Assembly: GCF_015352985.1 (NCBI RefSeq)
Contig: NZ_JACYXF010000005.1
Coordinates: forward strand, 186,001 to 250,000
Direction of reading: 5' to 3'
Source of the DNA: Noviherbaspirillum malthae
Lineage (GTDB): Bacteria; Pseudomonadota; Gammaproteobacteria; Burkholderiales; Burkholderiaceae_D
DNA length: 64,000 nt
Notes under the pieces: model-generated
Databases searched by the model: none
The model's input: only the letters and a program-made list of their open reading frames with translations
What the model was told of the DNA's origin: nothing
Shown: positions 50,989 to 59,823 of the stretch, piece by piece
Layout: every line of letters starts with the position of its first letter
How positions within the stretch are numbered: position 1 is the first letter of the stretch
Program-made: the position numbers and the translations under genes

Positions 50989-51756
50989 TCACCCCAACCC
51001 GCAAAGCCTGCGAACCACCCCAAACGAATACCTAGAAGCCACCCGTTCAATAAACCGCATGAAATCCCCCGGCGCCGACTCATCGGCCCCATCCGAAATC
51101 GTCCGAATCACCGCAAACGGCACTCCGAACTCAAAACAAACCTGCGCCACCGCCGCCCCCTCCATCTCCACCGCCAGCAACTGCGGAAACGCCTGCCGCA
51201 GCTCCCCGCGCCGCTGCGGCCCGTGAACAAACTCGTCCCCGCTGCCGATCAGCCCCCGGTGCACCTGCGGCCGGTTCAGCCGAAACAGTTCCCGGTCCGC
51301 CTCCGCCACCATCTTGTCCACATCCTCGGCAACAAACCGCCCGGCCGCCTCGAACAGCCAGTCGCTCAGATGGCGGTCCGAGGAAAACAAGGCCTGCCCA
51401 AGCAGCGGCACCTCGAACCGCGGAAACAGCGGCGATGCATTCATGTCGTGCTGCACCAGCGCATCGGCAATCACGATATCGCCGACCCCGACTCCCGGAT
51501 CGACGCTACCTGCCACGCCGGTGAACACGATGTGCGTCACGCCGAAGCGCTCGATCAGGGTGGCGGCGGTTGCCGCTGCTGCTGTCTTGCCGATCCGCGA
51601 CAGCACGCACACCGTATCGATGCCCCACAAATGGCCGCTGACATAGTCGCGCATCGCACGGTTGACGGTCTGCGGCTGCGCCATGCTGTCGATCAGGCCA
51701 GCCTGTTCCTGGTGCAACGCGCTGATCAAGCCAAGTCGGGGAATCGGTGGAGCCAT
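50989..51756 (-). CDS. 5'-methylthioadenosine/S-adenosylhomocysteine nucleosidase family
   Basis: A 255-residue nucleosidase that removes adenine from MTA or SAH. GLISALHQEQAGL carries the N-terminal acidic region (Glu in E. coli MTAN is at this place). VFTGVAGSVDPGVGVGDIVI, VEMEGAAVAQVCFEF and RTISDGADESAPGDF with the catalytic Asp are family hallmarks. AGGA precedes ATG 51756. It is about 20 residues longer than E. coli MTAN. In the last 65 codons 58 third positions are G or T, the same skew as in the facing AsmA gene. Confidence 0.92.
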   Translation of the reverse strand: MAPPIPRLGLISALHQEQAGLIDSMAQPQTVNRAMRDYVSGHLWGIDTVCVLSRIGKTAAAATAATLIERFGVTHIVFTGVAGSVDPGVGVGDIVIADALVQHDMNASPLFPRFEVPLLGQALFSSDRHLSDWLFEAAGRFVAEDVDKMVAEADRELFRLNRPQVHRGLIGSGDEFVHGPQRRGELRQAFPQLLAVEMEGAAVAQVCFEFGVPFAVIRTISDGADESAPGDFMRFIERVASRYSFGVVRRLCGLG

Positions 51757-51865
51757 GAAAAATCCTGTTGGTGAAGGGTTGAACAATGCTTGGCTGGCAA
51801 GTGTACGGCGTCTTCTTTCATTTCTGCATTCCGCAGCACGCCCCGGCCGATGAAGAAGTGACGGT

Positions 51866-52089
51866 TTTTAAATTAGATTTGGTATTTAAAAATAGTAGTA
51901 GTTGTTAACCTGCCCACCTTTCTGTGGATAACACGGTAAACCGCTTTGCAATCAACTTTTTAGCGCATGCATAAACGCCTGCATAACGCCTGTATGGGAA
52001 AAGGACAGAATCTGGACAAAAAACTCCTTCGGAGAGAAATCCGGCATTGTCCCCAAGCGCTCAAGCGCATTTCCAAAGACTTATCCACA
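51866..52089. promoter_or_regulatory. Origin-like module, left (DnaA boxes and trio tract)
   Basis: Between the nucleosidase and LysR genes. Perfect DnaA boxes lie at 51923-51931 (TGTGGATAA) and 52081-52089 (TTATCCACA). Read on the minus strand from the first box: TTATCCACA, a GC-rich spacer, TTAACAACTACTACTATTTT, then an AT-rich tract to 51866. This is the order of the bacterial basal unwinding element (DnaA box, GC-rich, DnaA-trio, AT-rich). The segment 51885-51943 is an inverted near-copy of 54779-54836. No gene is present here. Confidence 0.6.
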
Positions 52090-52110
52090 GCCGCGGATAG
52101 TGAAATGTTG

Positions 52111-52986
52111 TCAGCGCGGCCAGATTCCTTGCAAGAGGCCGAATACCGCCGCAATCGTCGGCTCGTGCCTGCGCTTGGCCAGCGCGATGAATGACAGCTC
52201 GGTCGACAGGCTGACCTTGTCCGCGATCACCAGGCCGTGCGCATGGGCTTCCCGCAGTGCAATCGATTCCCGGATCAGCGACAGGCCGACGCCGGACTTG
52301 ACCAGGTCCAGCATCGACATTTCCTGGTCGACCAGCGCCACCTTGTTCGGCACCGCCTTGGCCTGGGCGAAGGTCTTGGTAAGCAGGCGGTTGTGCGCCG
52401 ATTCGGGCGGCGTCCAGATCCAGGGCAGGGCGGCCAGCGCCGCCCAGTCCTTGCCGGCCACGCGCGCCTTCCATCCCTGCGGCGCGACCACGTTGTAGGT
52501 GAAGGAAGTCAGCACCTGCGCATGGAATTCCTTGCCGGGATTGCCGAGATAGAAACCGACATCGAGCTCGCCGCCCCTGACTTGCTGCAGCACCCAGCCG
52601 GACATGCCCTGCTGCAATTGCGTGGACAACTGGGGATAAGTCTCGACCAGGCGCTTGAGGAAAGGCCCGAGGCGGATGAATTCCGGGTCGAGGATGGTGC
52701 CGATGGACAGGGCGCCGGACAACGTGGAATGCAGCGCGGCGGCGCGCTGCCGGAATTCGGCCACGCTTTCCATCACTCGCTCGGCGATCGGCAGCAGCTT
52801 GGCGCCGTCATCGGTCAGCACCATGCCGGCCGGCGTGCGGTGGAAGAGCTGCAGGTTGAGGCTGGCCTGCAGCGACTTGATCTGCAAGCTCACCGCCGGC
52901 TGCGTCAGGTGCAGGCGTTCGGCGGCGCGGGTCAGGTTCCCTTCGCGGGCAATGGTGACGAAGGCGCGCAACTGGGTCAGGTCCAT
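52111..52986 (-). CDS. LysR-family regulator, probable controller of mmsA
   Basis: A 291-residue LysR regulator with a clear HTH (MDLTQLRAFVTIAREGNLTR, TQPAVSLQIKSLQASLNLQL) and CysB-fold effector domain. It is divergent from mmsA; a 15-bp dyad with the T-N11-A motif lies 9 bp before its start. Direct control of mmsA is likely. The inducer is unknown, perhaps a valine or propionate catabolite. Confidence 0.9.
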   Translation of the reverse strand: MDLTQLRAFVTIAREGNLTRAAERLHLTQPAVSLQIKSLQASLNLQLFHRTPAGMVLTDDGAKLLPIAERVMESVAEFRQRAAALHSTLSGALSIGTILDPEFIRLGPFLKRLVETYPQLSTQLQQGMSGWVLQQVRGGELDVGFYLGNPGKEFHAQVLTSFTYNVVAPQGWKARVAGKDWAALAALPWIWTPPESAHNRLLTKTFAQAKAVPNKVALVDQEMSMLDLVKSGVGLSLIRESIALREAHAHGLVIADKVSLSTELSFIALAKRRHEPTIAAVFGLLQGIWPR

Positions 52987-52994
52987 GATTCACC

Positions 52995-53009
52995 ATAAGA
53001 GATGCTTAT
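52995..53009. promoter_or_regulatory. Candidate LysR operator for mmsA
   Basis: ATAAG-AGATG-CTTAT is a dyad with the LysR T-N11-A core, in the 107-bp divergent gap. It overlaps the likely regulator promoter, as in autoregulated LysR systems. Confidence 0.55.
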
Positions 53010-53093
53010 ATCGCTTTGATAATAACTGATTGGATTCCACGCCACATTGGCGATATCCTGCTGAAAAATCGTTACTTAGCCAAAGGAATCCTT

Positions 53094-54602
53094 ATGACGC
53101 AGCTTATTCAACATTACATCGGCGGTCGCGTGACGGAATCGGCCAGCGGCCGCAAGCAGGACGTGTTCAATCCGGCCACCGGCGAAGTCAGCGCCCAAGT
53201 GGCGCTGGCCAGCGTGGAGGAAGTCAACGCCGCCGTGTCGGCTGCGCAGGCGGCGGCGCCGGCCTGGGCGGATACCGCGCCGTTGAAGCGCGGGCGCATC
53301 CTGTCCAAATTCAAGGAATTGATCGAACAGCATCATGACGACCTCGCCGCCGCGATCACCCGCGAACACGGCAAGGTGTTTTCCGACGCCAAGGGCGAAG
53401 TCACGCGCGGCCTGGAAGTGGTGGAATTCGCCTGCGGCATTCCGCAGCTGATGAAAACCCAGTTCACCGACAACATCGGCGGCGGCATCGACAACTGGCA
53501 GCTGCGCCAGCCGCTGGGCGTGACCGCCGGCATCACGCCGTTCAATTTCCCCTTCATGGTGCCGATGTGGATGGCGCCGGTGGCGATCGCGACCGGCAAT
53601 ACCTTCATCCTGAAACCCTCCGAACGCGATCCTTCGCCCTCGCTGCTGATCGCCGACCTGTTGAAGCGCGCCGGCCTGCCGGACGGCGTGTTCAACGTGG
53701 TGCAGGGCGACAAGGTAGCGGTGGATGCGCTGCTGCAGCATCCGCAGGTCAATGCGGTGTCCTTCGTCGGTTCCACGCCGATCGCGGAATACATCTATAC
53801 CGAAGGCGCCAAGCGCAAGGGGCCTTATCCGCTACGCGTGCAGGCGCTCGGCGGCGCGAAGAATCACCTGGTTGTCATGCCCGATGCCAACTTGGAACAG
53901 GCGGTCGATGCGCTGATCGGCGCGGCCTACGGTTCGGCCGGCGAGCGCTGCATGGCGATCTCGGTCGCGGTGGCGGTCGGCGGCGTGGCCGACAAGCTGG
54001 TCGAGGCGCTGATTCCACGGGTGAAGGCATTGAAGGTGAAGAACGGCATGGAAGCCGATGCCGAAATGGGTCCGGTGGTCACCGCCCAGCACAAGGCCAA
54101 GATCGAGGGCTACATCGAGGATGGCGTGCAGTCCGGCGCGCGCCTCCTGGTCGACGGCCGCGGCCTGAAGGTGCCTGGCCATGACAACGGCTTCTTCCTC
54201 GGCGGCACGCTGTTCGACCATGTCACGCCCGAGATGAAGATCTACAAGGAAGAAATCTTCGGCCCGGTGCTGTGCGTGGTGCGCGTTCCCGATTTCGCTT
54301 CGGCGGTGCAGCTGATCAATGCCCATGAATTCGGCAACGGCGTGTCGCTGTTCACCTCCGACGGCAATACCGCGCGCGAATTCTCGCGCCGCATCGAAGT
54401 CGGCATGGTCGGCATCAACGTGCCGATCCCGGTGCCGATGGCCTGGCATTCCTTCGGCGGCTGGAAGCGTTCGCTGTTCGGCGATACCCATGCGTACGGC
54501 GAGGAAGGCATCCGCTTCTACACCCGCTACAAGTCGGTGATGCAGCGCTGGCCGGATTCCATCGTGAAGGGTGCGGAATTCACGATGCCGGTGGCAAAGT
54601 AA
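53094..54602 (+). CDS. mmsA: CoA-acylating methylmalonate-semialdehyde dehydrogenase
   Basis: A 502-residue NAD- and CoA-dependent aldehyde dehydrogenase that turns (methyl)malonate semialdehyde into propionyl- or acetyl-CoA in valine, thymine and inositol breakdown. [20 protein letters not shown] is the usual start. [20 protein letters not shown] and [14 protein letters not shown] with the catalytic Cys follow. [20 protein letters not shown] near the end is specific for the MmsA group. AAAGGA lies before ATG 53094; the open frame to 53016 crosses the promoter. No mmsB is adjacent. Confidence 0.95.
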   Translation: MTQLIQHYIGGRVTESASGRKQDVFNPATGEVSAQVALASVEEVNAAVSAAQAAAPAWADTAPLKRGRILSKFKELIEQHHDDLAAAITREHGKVFSDAKGEVTRGLEVVEFACGIPQLMKTQFTDNIGGGIDNWQLRQPLGVTAGITPFNFPFMVPMWMAPVAIATGNTFILKPSERDPSPSLLIADLLKRAGLPDGVFNVVQGDKVAVDALLQHPQVNAVSFVGSTPIAEYIYTEGAKRKGPYPLRVQALGGAKNHLVVMPDANLEQAVDALIGAAYGSAGERCMAISVAVAVGGVADKLVEALIPRVKALKVKNGMEADAEMGPVVTAQHKAKIEGYIEDGVQSGARLLVDGRGLKVPGHDNGFFLGGTLFDHVTPEMKIYKEEIFGPVLCVVRVPDFASAVQLINAHEFGNGVSLFTSDGNTAREFSRRIEVGMVGINVPIPVPMAWHSFGGWKRSLFGDTHAYGEEGIRFYTRYKSVMQRWPDSIVKGAEFTMPVAK

Positions 54603-54633
54603 CAAGAAAGGTAGGGTTTCGCCTGCCGGCAAC

Positions 54634-54860
54634 TGTGGATAAATCCTTGGATAGCGGGTGGATGTAAACGGGACAAGCCAGGAAAAACGGAAAACCGATT
54701 TTTTATCCCGAATCCATCCTCTTCCAATACACCTGTTGTTCAAGTGCTTATGCTTGCGGCAAGCACTTGAATCGAAACCGGTTTACCGGCTTATCCACAG
54801 GCAGGGCAGGCAGTTAACCATTACTACTATTTGTATACATCAACTTCAATATAAAAAACC
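54634..54860. promoter_or_regulatory. Origin-like module, right (DnaA boxes and trio tract)
   Basis: Between mmsA and the GMC oxidoreductase. Perfect DnaA boxes lie at 54634-54642 (TGTGGATAA) and 54791-54799 (TTATCCACA). After the second come a GC-rich spacer, GTTAACCATTACTACTATTT and an AT-rich tract. CGGTTTACCG stands just before the box here and, inverted, in the left module. An 11-bp stem TTCAAGTGCTT / AAGCACTTGAA (54739-54771) lies between the boxes. The layout mirrors the left module in the opposite direction. No gene is seen in this 349-bp gap. Confidence 0.6.
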
Positions 54861-54951
54861 GCAAAGCTTCACCAGCCGGTCTTCGGCACACCGGAAAGCC
54901 TGAGAACGGCAGCAAAATCGCAGAGAAACGCGGGAGCACACAGGAGCATTC

Positions 54952-56634
54952 ATGGAATCCGCTGGAAAATACGACTACATCATCATCGGTGCCGGCAGTG
55001 CCGGCTGCGTGCTGGCCAACCGGCTGGCCCAGGATGCGGACGTTTCGGTGCTGCTGCTGGAAGCAGGGCGCAAGGACGACTATGTCTGGATCCACATTCC
55101 GGTGGGTTATCTCTACTGCATCGACAATCCGCGCACCGACTGGCTGTTCCGCACCGAAGCCGATGCCGGCCTGAACGGCCGCGCGCTGATCTACCCGCGC
55201 GGCAAGGTCGTCGGTGGATCGTCGTCGATCAATGGCATGATCTACATGCGCGGCCAGGCCAGGGATTACAACCTGTGGGCGGACTTCACCGGCGACGAAA
55301 GCTGGCGCTGGGACAAGGTGCTGCCGGTTTTCAAGAAAACCGAGGATCATCACAAGGGTCCGAGCGAATTTCACGGCGCCGGCGGAGAATGGCGGGTGGA
55401 ACAGCAGCGCCTGTCCTGGGAAATCCTCGATGCCTTCCGCGAAGCGGCGGCGCAGACCGGGATTCCGAATGTGGAAGACTTCAACCGCGGCGACAATGAA
55501 GGCTGCGGCTATTTCGAAGTGAACCAGAAGAAGGGCCTGCGCTGGAGCACCGCGCGCGCCTTCCTGCGGCCGACGCATGGCCGCAAGGGCAAGCTCGACA
55601 TCATGACCGGCTGCCATGTGAAGCGGCTGCGCATCCAGAAAAGCGAGCAGGGCGAGGTCTGCACCGGCGTCGAATTCACCGGCGGCGGACGGGAATGGTT
55701 CGCCGAATGCGTGCATGAAACCATTTCCACCGCGGGCGCGGTCGGATCGCCGCAGATCCTGCAATTGTCGGGCATCGGTCCGGGCGAATTGCTGCACAAA
55801 CACGGCATTCCGGTGATCGCGGACCTGCCCGGCGTCGGCGAAAACCTGCAGGATCATCTGCAGCTGCGCATGGCCTTCCGCATCAAGGGGGCGAAAACGC
55901 TCAATACCATGGCCGCCAACTGGTTCGGCAAGATGCGCATCGGCATGCAATATGCGATGTCGCGCAGCGGACCGATGTCGATGGCGCCGTCACAGCTGGG
56001 CGCCTTCACCCGCTCCGATCCTTCGCAGCCGACGCCCAACCTGCAATACCATGTGCAGCCGCTGTCGCTGGAACGTTTCGGCGAACCGCTGCATCCTTTC
56101 CCGGCCTTTACCGCCAGCGTCTGCAACCTGCGGCCTACCGCGCGCGGTCACATCCGCATCGCTTCCGCCGATCCGTTCGCGGCACCGAAGATCACGCCGA
56201 ATTACCTGAGCACGCCGGAAGACCGCAAGGTCGCGGCCAATGCGCTGACCCTCACGCGCAATATCGTCGCCGCGCCGGCATTGCAGAAATACATGCCCGA
56301 GGAATTCAAGCCGGGTCTGCATTACCGCACCGAGGAAGAGCTGGCGAAAGCGGCGGGCGATATCGGTACCACCATCTTCCATCCGGTCGGCACCTGCCGC
56401 ATGGGCCGTGCCGACGATCCGATGGCGGTACTCGACAGCCAGCTGAGGGTGAAGGGCATACGCGGCCTGCGCGTGGTCGATGCCTCGGTGATGCCGACCA
56501 TCACCTCGGGCAATACCAATTCGCCCACCATCATGATCGCGGAAAAGGCGGCCGAGTGGATCAAGGCGGCGCGGCGCGGACAGGGCAGCATCATCGTCAA
56601 TACGGTCGAGGAAGCCGTGCCGGCATCGGTGTAA
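54952..56634 (+). CDS. GMC-family oxidoreductase (choline/alcohol dehydrogenase-like)
   Basis: A 560-residue FAD enzyme. The dinucleotide fold is YDYIIIGAGSAGCVLANRLA at the N-terminus. LIYPRGKVVGGSSSINGMIY is the GMC signature 1, and STAGAVGSPQILQLSGIGPG is signature 2. The C-terminal active-site His is in FHPVGTCRMG, with Asn in SGNTNSPTIMIAEKAAEWI. The level of detail fits BetA or AlkJ-type alcohol dehydrogenases; no betaine genes are near, and an iron alcohol dehydrogenase lies 5.5 kb on. CAGGAGC precedes the ATG. A 13-bp-stem terminator follows. Confidence 0.93.
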   Translation: MESAGKYDYIIIGAGSAGCVLANRLAQDADVSVLLLEAGRKDDYVWIHIPVGYLYCIDNPRTDWLFRTEADAGLNGRALIYPRGKVVGGSSSINGMIYMRGQARDYNLWADFTGDESWRWDKVLPVFKKTEDHHKGPSEFHGAGGEWRVEQQRLSWEILDAFREAAAQTGIPNVEDFNRGDNEGCGYFEVNQKKGLRWSTARAFLRPTHGRKGKLDIMTGCHVKRLRIQKSEQGEVCTGVEFTGGGREWFAECVHETISTAGAVGSPQILQLSGIGPGELLHKHGIPVIADLPGVGENLQDHLQLRMAFRIKGAKTLNTMAANWFGKMRIGMQYAMSRSGPMSMAPSQLGAFTRSDPSQPTPNLQYHVQPLSLERFGEPLHPFPAFTASVCNLRPTARGHIRIASADPFAAPKITPNYLSTPEDRKVAANALTLTRNIVAAPALQKYMPEEFKPGLHYRTEEELAKAAGDIGTTIFHPVGTCRMGRADDPMAVLDSQLRVKGIRGLRVVDASVMPTITSGNTNSPTIMIAEKAAEWIKAARRGQGSIIVNTVEEAVPASV

Positions 56635-56677
56635 TCGGCCATAGGCCGGCTGGGTGCAGAGCCAGCTTGCCGAACAT

Positions 56678-56712
56678 GACAAGCGCTCCTCGTTCAGGAG
56701 CGCTTGTCGTTT
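56678..56712 (+). terminator. Intrinsic terminator after GMC gene
   Basis: GACAAGCGCTCCT and AGGAGCGCTTGTC, a perfect 13-bp stem with CGTTC loop, followed by GTTTC. Confidence 0.8.
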
Positions 56713-56901
56713 CGGAAAGGATTAGCTGACACTGCTGTTTTCTTCATGCTAACATTGGCTCGACTTGCTTGTAGTCAATATACTCATACAACTCAGAAGG
56801 ATTGATACAGGCCAAACAATCGGTGGATGAATTCTCTGCTGTATTGCCACCCCCCCAGTCGTACTGTGTACAGTGCATCTTCGTTATGCACGACCTTCTG
56901 C
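56713..56901. other. Unassigned AT-richer spacer
   Basis: I see no gene or clear promoter motif in this stretch before the long hairpin and livG. A C8 run is at 56850-56858. Confidence 0.4.
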
Positions 56902-57063
56902 TAGAGCGGTTTCGCCTTGACCGGCCTGGTCGAGGCCGAGGCAGATTGCCGCTGGAACAAGGCGTGACGACGCGACATGGCCAAGCCATGGCAAGGAGGC
57001 GCAACGCAGTGCCAGCGGCAATCTGCCCGGGATCGGCAGGCAGGTCAGGGTGAAACCGCTCTA
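56902..57063. repeat. 162-bp imperfect hairpin element before livG
   Basis: Arms of about 53 bp (56902-56955 and 57012-57063) begin TAGAGCGGTTTC and end GAAACCGCTCTA. Their inner ends GGCAGATTGCCGCTGG and CCAGCGGCAATCTGCC match perfectly. About 56 bp lie between them. It looks like a miniature inverted-repeat element. It ends 23 bp before the livG start, so it is in the leader of the liv operon or carries its promoter. Confidence 0.8.
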
Positions 57064-57086
57064 ATAACAGTCAACAGGGAGAACCC

Positions 57087-57857
57087 ATGGCGGATGTGGT
57101 TTTGGAGACGCGGCAGTTGACCAAGGAGTTCAAGGGGTTTACTGCTGTCAATAACGTTAGCCTGCAGGTGCAGCGTGGGCATATCCATGCATTGATCGGC
57201 CCCAACGGCGCCGGCAAGACGACCTGCTTCAACCTGCTTACCAAGTTCCTGGTCCCGACATCGGGACAGATTCTATTCAACGGCCGCGACATCACGATGG
57301 CCAAGCCCGCGCAGATCGCGCGCCAGGGCATCATTCGTTCCTTCCAGATTTCCGCCGTCTTTCCGCACCTGACCGTGCTGGAAAACGTGCGCATCGGCCT
57401 GCAGCGCCCGCTCGGCAATTCCTTCGCCTTCTGGCAGAGCGAAAAGAAACTCAATGCCTTGAACGACCGCGCGATGGCCCTGCTGCAGCAGGTGGATCTG
57501 GAAACGTTCGCCGACACGATGACGGTCGATCTGCCCTACGGCCGCAAGCGCGCGCTGGAAATCGCCACCACGCTGGGCATGGAGCCGGAACTGATGCTGC
57601 TCGACGAGCCGACCCAGGGCATGGGCCATGAAGACGTGCACCGCGTGACCGAACTGATCAAGAAGGTCTCGGCCGGACGCACCATCCTGATGGTGGAGCA
57701 CAACATGAGCGTGATTTCGGGCATCAGCGACCGCATTTCGGTGCTGCAGCGCGGCGCGGTGCTGGCCGAAGGCACGTACGAGGAAGTATCGAACAATCCG
57801 CAGGTGATGGAAGCCTACATGGGCACCACCAGCGGCGCACTGGAAGGAGCGCATTGA
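57087..57857 (+). CDS. livG: Branched-chain amino acid-type ABC transporter ATPase (LivG)
   Basis: A 256-residue ABC ATPase. Walker A is GPNGAGKTTCFNLL, Walker B is LMLLDEPTQGMG, and the signature position reads LPYGRKRALEIA, as usual for LivG-like subunits. The last residues include the MEAYMG tail of the family. GGGAG precedes the ATG. First gene of livG-livF-livK-livH-livM. The cargo may be a branched-chain amino acid, an amide or another small solute; these HAAT-family systems vary. Confidence 0.92.
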   Translation: MADVVLETRQLTKEFKGFTAVNNVSLQVQRGHIHALIGPNGAGKTTCFNLLTKFLVPTSGQILFNGRDITMAKPAQIARQGIIRSFQISAVFPHLTVLENVRIGLQRPLGNSFAFWQSEKKLNALNDRAMALLQQVDLETFADTMTVDLPYGRKRALEIATTLGMEPELMLLDEPTQGMGHEDVHRVTELIKKVSAGRTILMVEHNMSVISGISDRISVLQRGAVLAEGTYEEVSNNPQVMEAYMGTTSGALEGAH

Positions 57858-57859
57858 AC

Positions 57860-58570
57860 ATGGCTGTACCGGCACTGGAAATCAGGAATCTTCACGCCTG
57901 GTATGGCGAATCGCACATCCTTCACGACGTCAATCTCTCGGTCAGCCAGGGCGAGGTGGTGACCCTGCTCGGGCGCAACGGCGCCGGACGCACCACCACC
58001 ATGCGCGCCATCATGGGACTGACCGGAGCTCGCAAGGGCTCGATCAAGATCAACGGCACCGAGGCCATCGGCTTTCCGACCCACAAGATCGCCCATCTCG
58101 GCGTAGGTTACTGCCCCGAAGAGCGGGGCATTTTTTCGTCGCTGTCAGCCGAGGAAAACCTGATGCTGCCGCCCCAGGTCTCGTCCAACGACCGCGGCAT
58201 GTCGATCGAAGAGATCTACGACATGTTTCCGAACCTGAAGGAGCGCCGCAACAGCCAGGGCACGCGGCTGTCCGGCGGCGAGCAGCAGATGCTGGCGGTG
58301 GCGCGCATCCTGCGCACCGGCGCCCGATTGCTGCTGCTGGACGAGATTTCCGAAGGCTTGGCGCCGGTGATCGTGCAGGCGCTGGCACGCATGATCACCA
58401 CATTGAAGGCGAAGGGGTATACGATCGTCATGGTCGAACAGAACTTCCGCTTCGCCGCGCCGCTGGCGGACCGCTTCTATGTGATGGAACACGGACAGAT
58501 CGTCGAAACCTTTGCTGCATCCGAACTGAATAACAAAATGCCCGTGCTGAATTCGCTGCTCGGGGTATAA
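57860..58570 (+). CDS. livF: Branched-chain amino acid-type ABC transporter ATPase (LivF)
   Basis: A 236-residue ABC ATPase partner of LivG, starting 2 bp after its stop. Signature LSGGEQQMLAVARIL and Walker B LLLLDEISEGLAP are canonical. Walker A reads GRNGAGRTTTM: the invariant Lys is Arg (codon CGC). I recall this change in other betaproteobacterial LivF proteins, so it may be a subfamily trait. If so, ATP turnover would rest mainly on LivG. The YCPEERGIFSSLSAEENL segment is typical of LivF. Confidence 0.93.
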   Translation: MAVPALEIRNLHAWYGESHILHDVNLSVSQGEVVTLLGRNGAGRTTTMRAIMGLTGARKGSIKINGTEAIGFPTHKIAHLGVGYCPEERGIFSSLSAEENLMLPPQVSSNDRGMSIEEIYDMFPNLKERRNSQGTRLSGGEQQMLAVARILRTGARLLLLDEISEGLAPVIVQALARMITTLKAKGYTIVMVEQNFRFAAPLADRFYVMEHGQIVETFAASELNNKMPVLNSLLGV

Positions 58571-58614
58571 AGAAGCAAGCCACACAATGGCTATGTATAA
58601 CCAAGGAGATTGAA

Positions 58615-59823
58615 ATGAAGTTGAAAGCAATTGCAGTCGCTGTCGCATCGACCCTTTCGCTGGCCATGGCCGGTTCCGCATCGGCCCAGATTTCCGGCGA
58701 TGTGGTGAAGATCGGTTTCATCACCGACATTTCCGGCCTCTACTCCGACATCGACGGACAGGGCGGCGCGGAAGCCATCAAGATGGCGATCGCCGACTTC
58801 GGCGGCACGGTCAACGGCAAGAAGATCGAGCTGATCACCGCCGACCACCAGAACAAGGCCGACGTCGCCGCTTCCAAGGCGCGCGAATGGTTCGACCGCG
58901 AAGGCGTCGACATGCTGGTGGGCGGCACCAATTCCGGCACCAACCTGTCGATGGCGAAAGTCGCCGCAGAGAAGAAAAAGCCCTTCATTTCCATCGGTGC
59001 AGGTACCGCTCGCCTGACCAACGAGGAATGCACGCCTTACACCGTCCACTATTCCTATGACACGGTTGCGCTGGCCAAGGGCACCGGCTCCGCAGTGGTG
59101 AAGCAGGGCGGCAAGAGCTGGTACTTCCTGACCGCCGACTATGCGTTCGGCGCCTCCCTCGAAAGCGACACCACCAACGTGGTCAAGGCTTCCGGCGGCA
59201 CGGTGGCCGGTTCGGTCCGCCATCCGCTGTCGGCGTCCGACTTCTCGTCCTTCCTGCTGCAGGCGCAGTCGTCCAAGGCGCAGATCCTCGGCCTGGCCAA
59301 CGCCGGCGGCGACACCATCAATGCGATCAAGGCAGCCAACGAGTTCGGCATCACCAAGAGCATGAAGCTGGCCGGCCTGCTGATGTTCATCAACGACGTG
59401 CATTCGCTGACACCGGCGCTCACCCAGGGTATGTACCTGACCGACGCCTGGTACTGGGACCAGAACGACGAGACCCGCAAGTGGTCGAAGCGCTACTTCG
59501 AGAAGATGAAGAAGATGCCGTCGAGCCTGCAGGCGGCCGACTATTCGGCCACCATGCAGTACCTGAACGCGGTCAAGGCAGCCGGCACCGACGATGCCGA
59601 CAAGGTCATGGCACAGCTGAAGAACGCCAAGATCAACGACATGTTCGCCAAGAACGGCGTGATCCGTCCCGACGGCCGCATGGTGCACGACATGTTCCTG
59701 ATGCAGGTGAAGACACCGGCCGAATCGAAGTATCCGTGGGATTACTACAAGGTCGTGCAGACCATCCCCGGCGACCAGGCATTCACCACCAAGGCCGAGT
59801 CGAAGTGCGCGCTGTGGAAGTAA
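58615..59823 (+). CDS. livK: ABC transporter periplasmic binding protein (LivK-like)
   Basis: A 402-residue type I periplasmic-binding protein with a signal peptide (cut near AGSASA before QISGD). VVKIGFITDISGLYSDIDGQ is the standard start. GGTNSGTNLSMAKVAAEKKK lines the ligand site, and SWYFLTADYAFGASLESDT and QAADYSATMQYLNAVKAAGT are later landmarks. AAGGAG precedes the ATG. Relatives of this length often bind aromatic acids, amides or branched-chain amino acids, so the ligand is open. Confidence 0.92.
   Translation: MKLKAIAVAVASTLSLAMAGSASAQISGDVVKIGFITDISGLYSDIDGQGGAEAIKMAIADFGGTVNGKKIELITADHQNKADVAASKAREWFDREGVDMLVGGTNSGTNLSMAKVAAEKKKPFISIGAGTARLTNEECTPYTVHYSYDTVALAKGTGSAVVKQGGKSWYFLTADYAFGASLESDTTNVVKASGGTVAGSVRHPLSASDFSSFLLQAQSSKAQILGLANAGGDTINAIKAANEFGITKSMKLAGLLMFINDVHSLTPALTQGMYLTDAWYWDQNDETRKWSKRYFEKMKKMPSSLQAADYSATMQYLNAVKAAGTDDADKVMAQLKNAKINDMFAKNGVIRPDGRMVHDMFLMQVKTPAESKYPWDYYKVVQTIPGDQAFTTKAESKCALWK

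Noticed and set aside
50525..51226. Open frames across the 247-bp repeats (also 14829-15215, 50256-50537, 50597-50932)
   Set aside because: They carry family-like FFASPKKVSKERR strings only because the DNA repeat is conserved; the changes between copies follow stem pairing and not codon positions, and frames run into different sequence outside.
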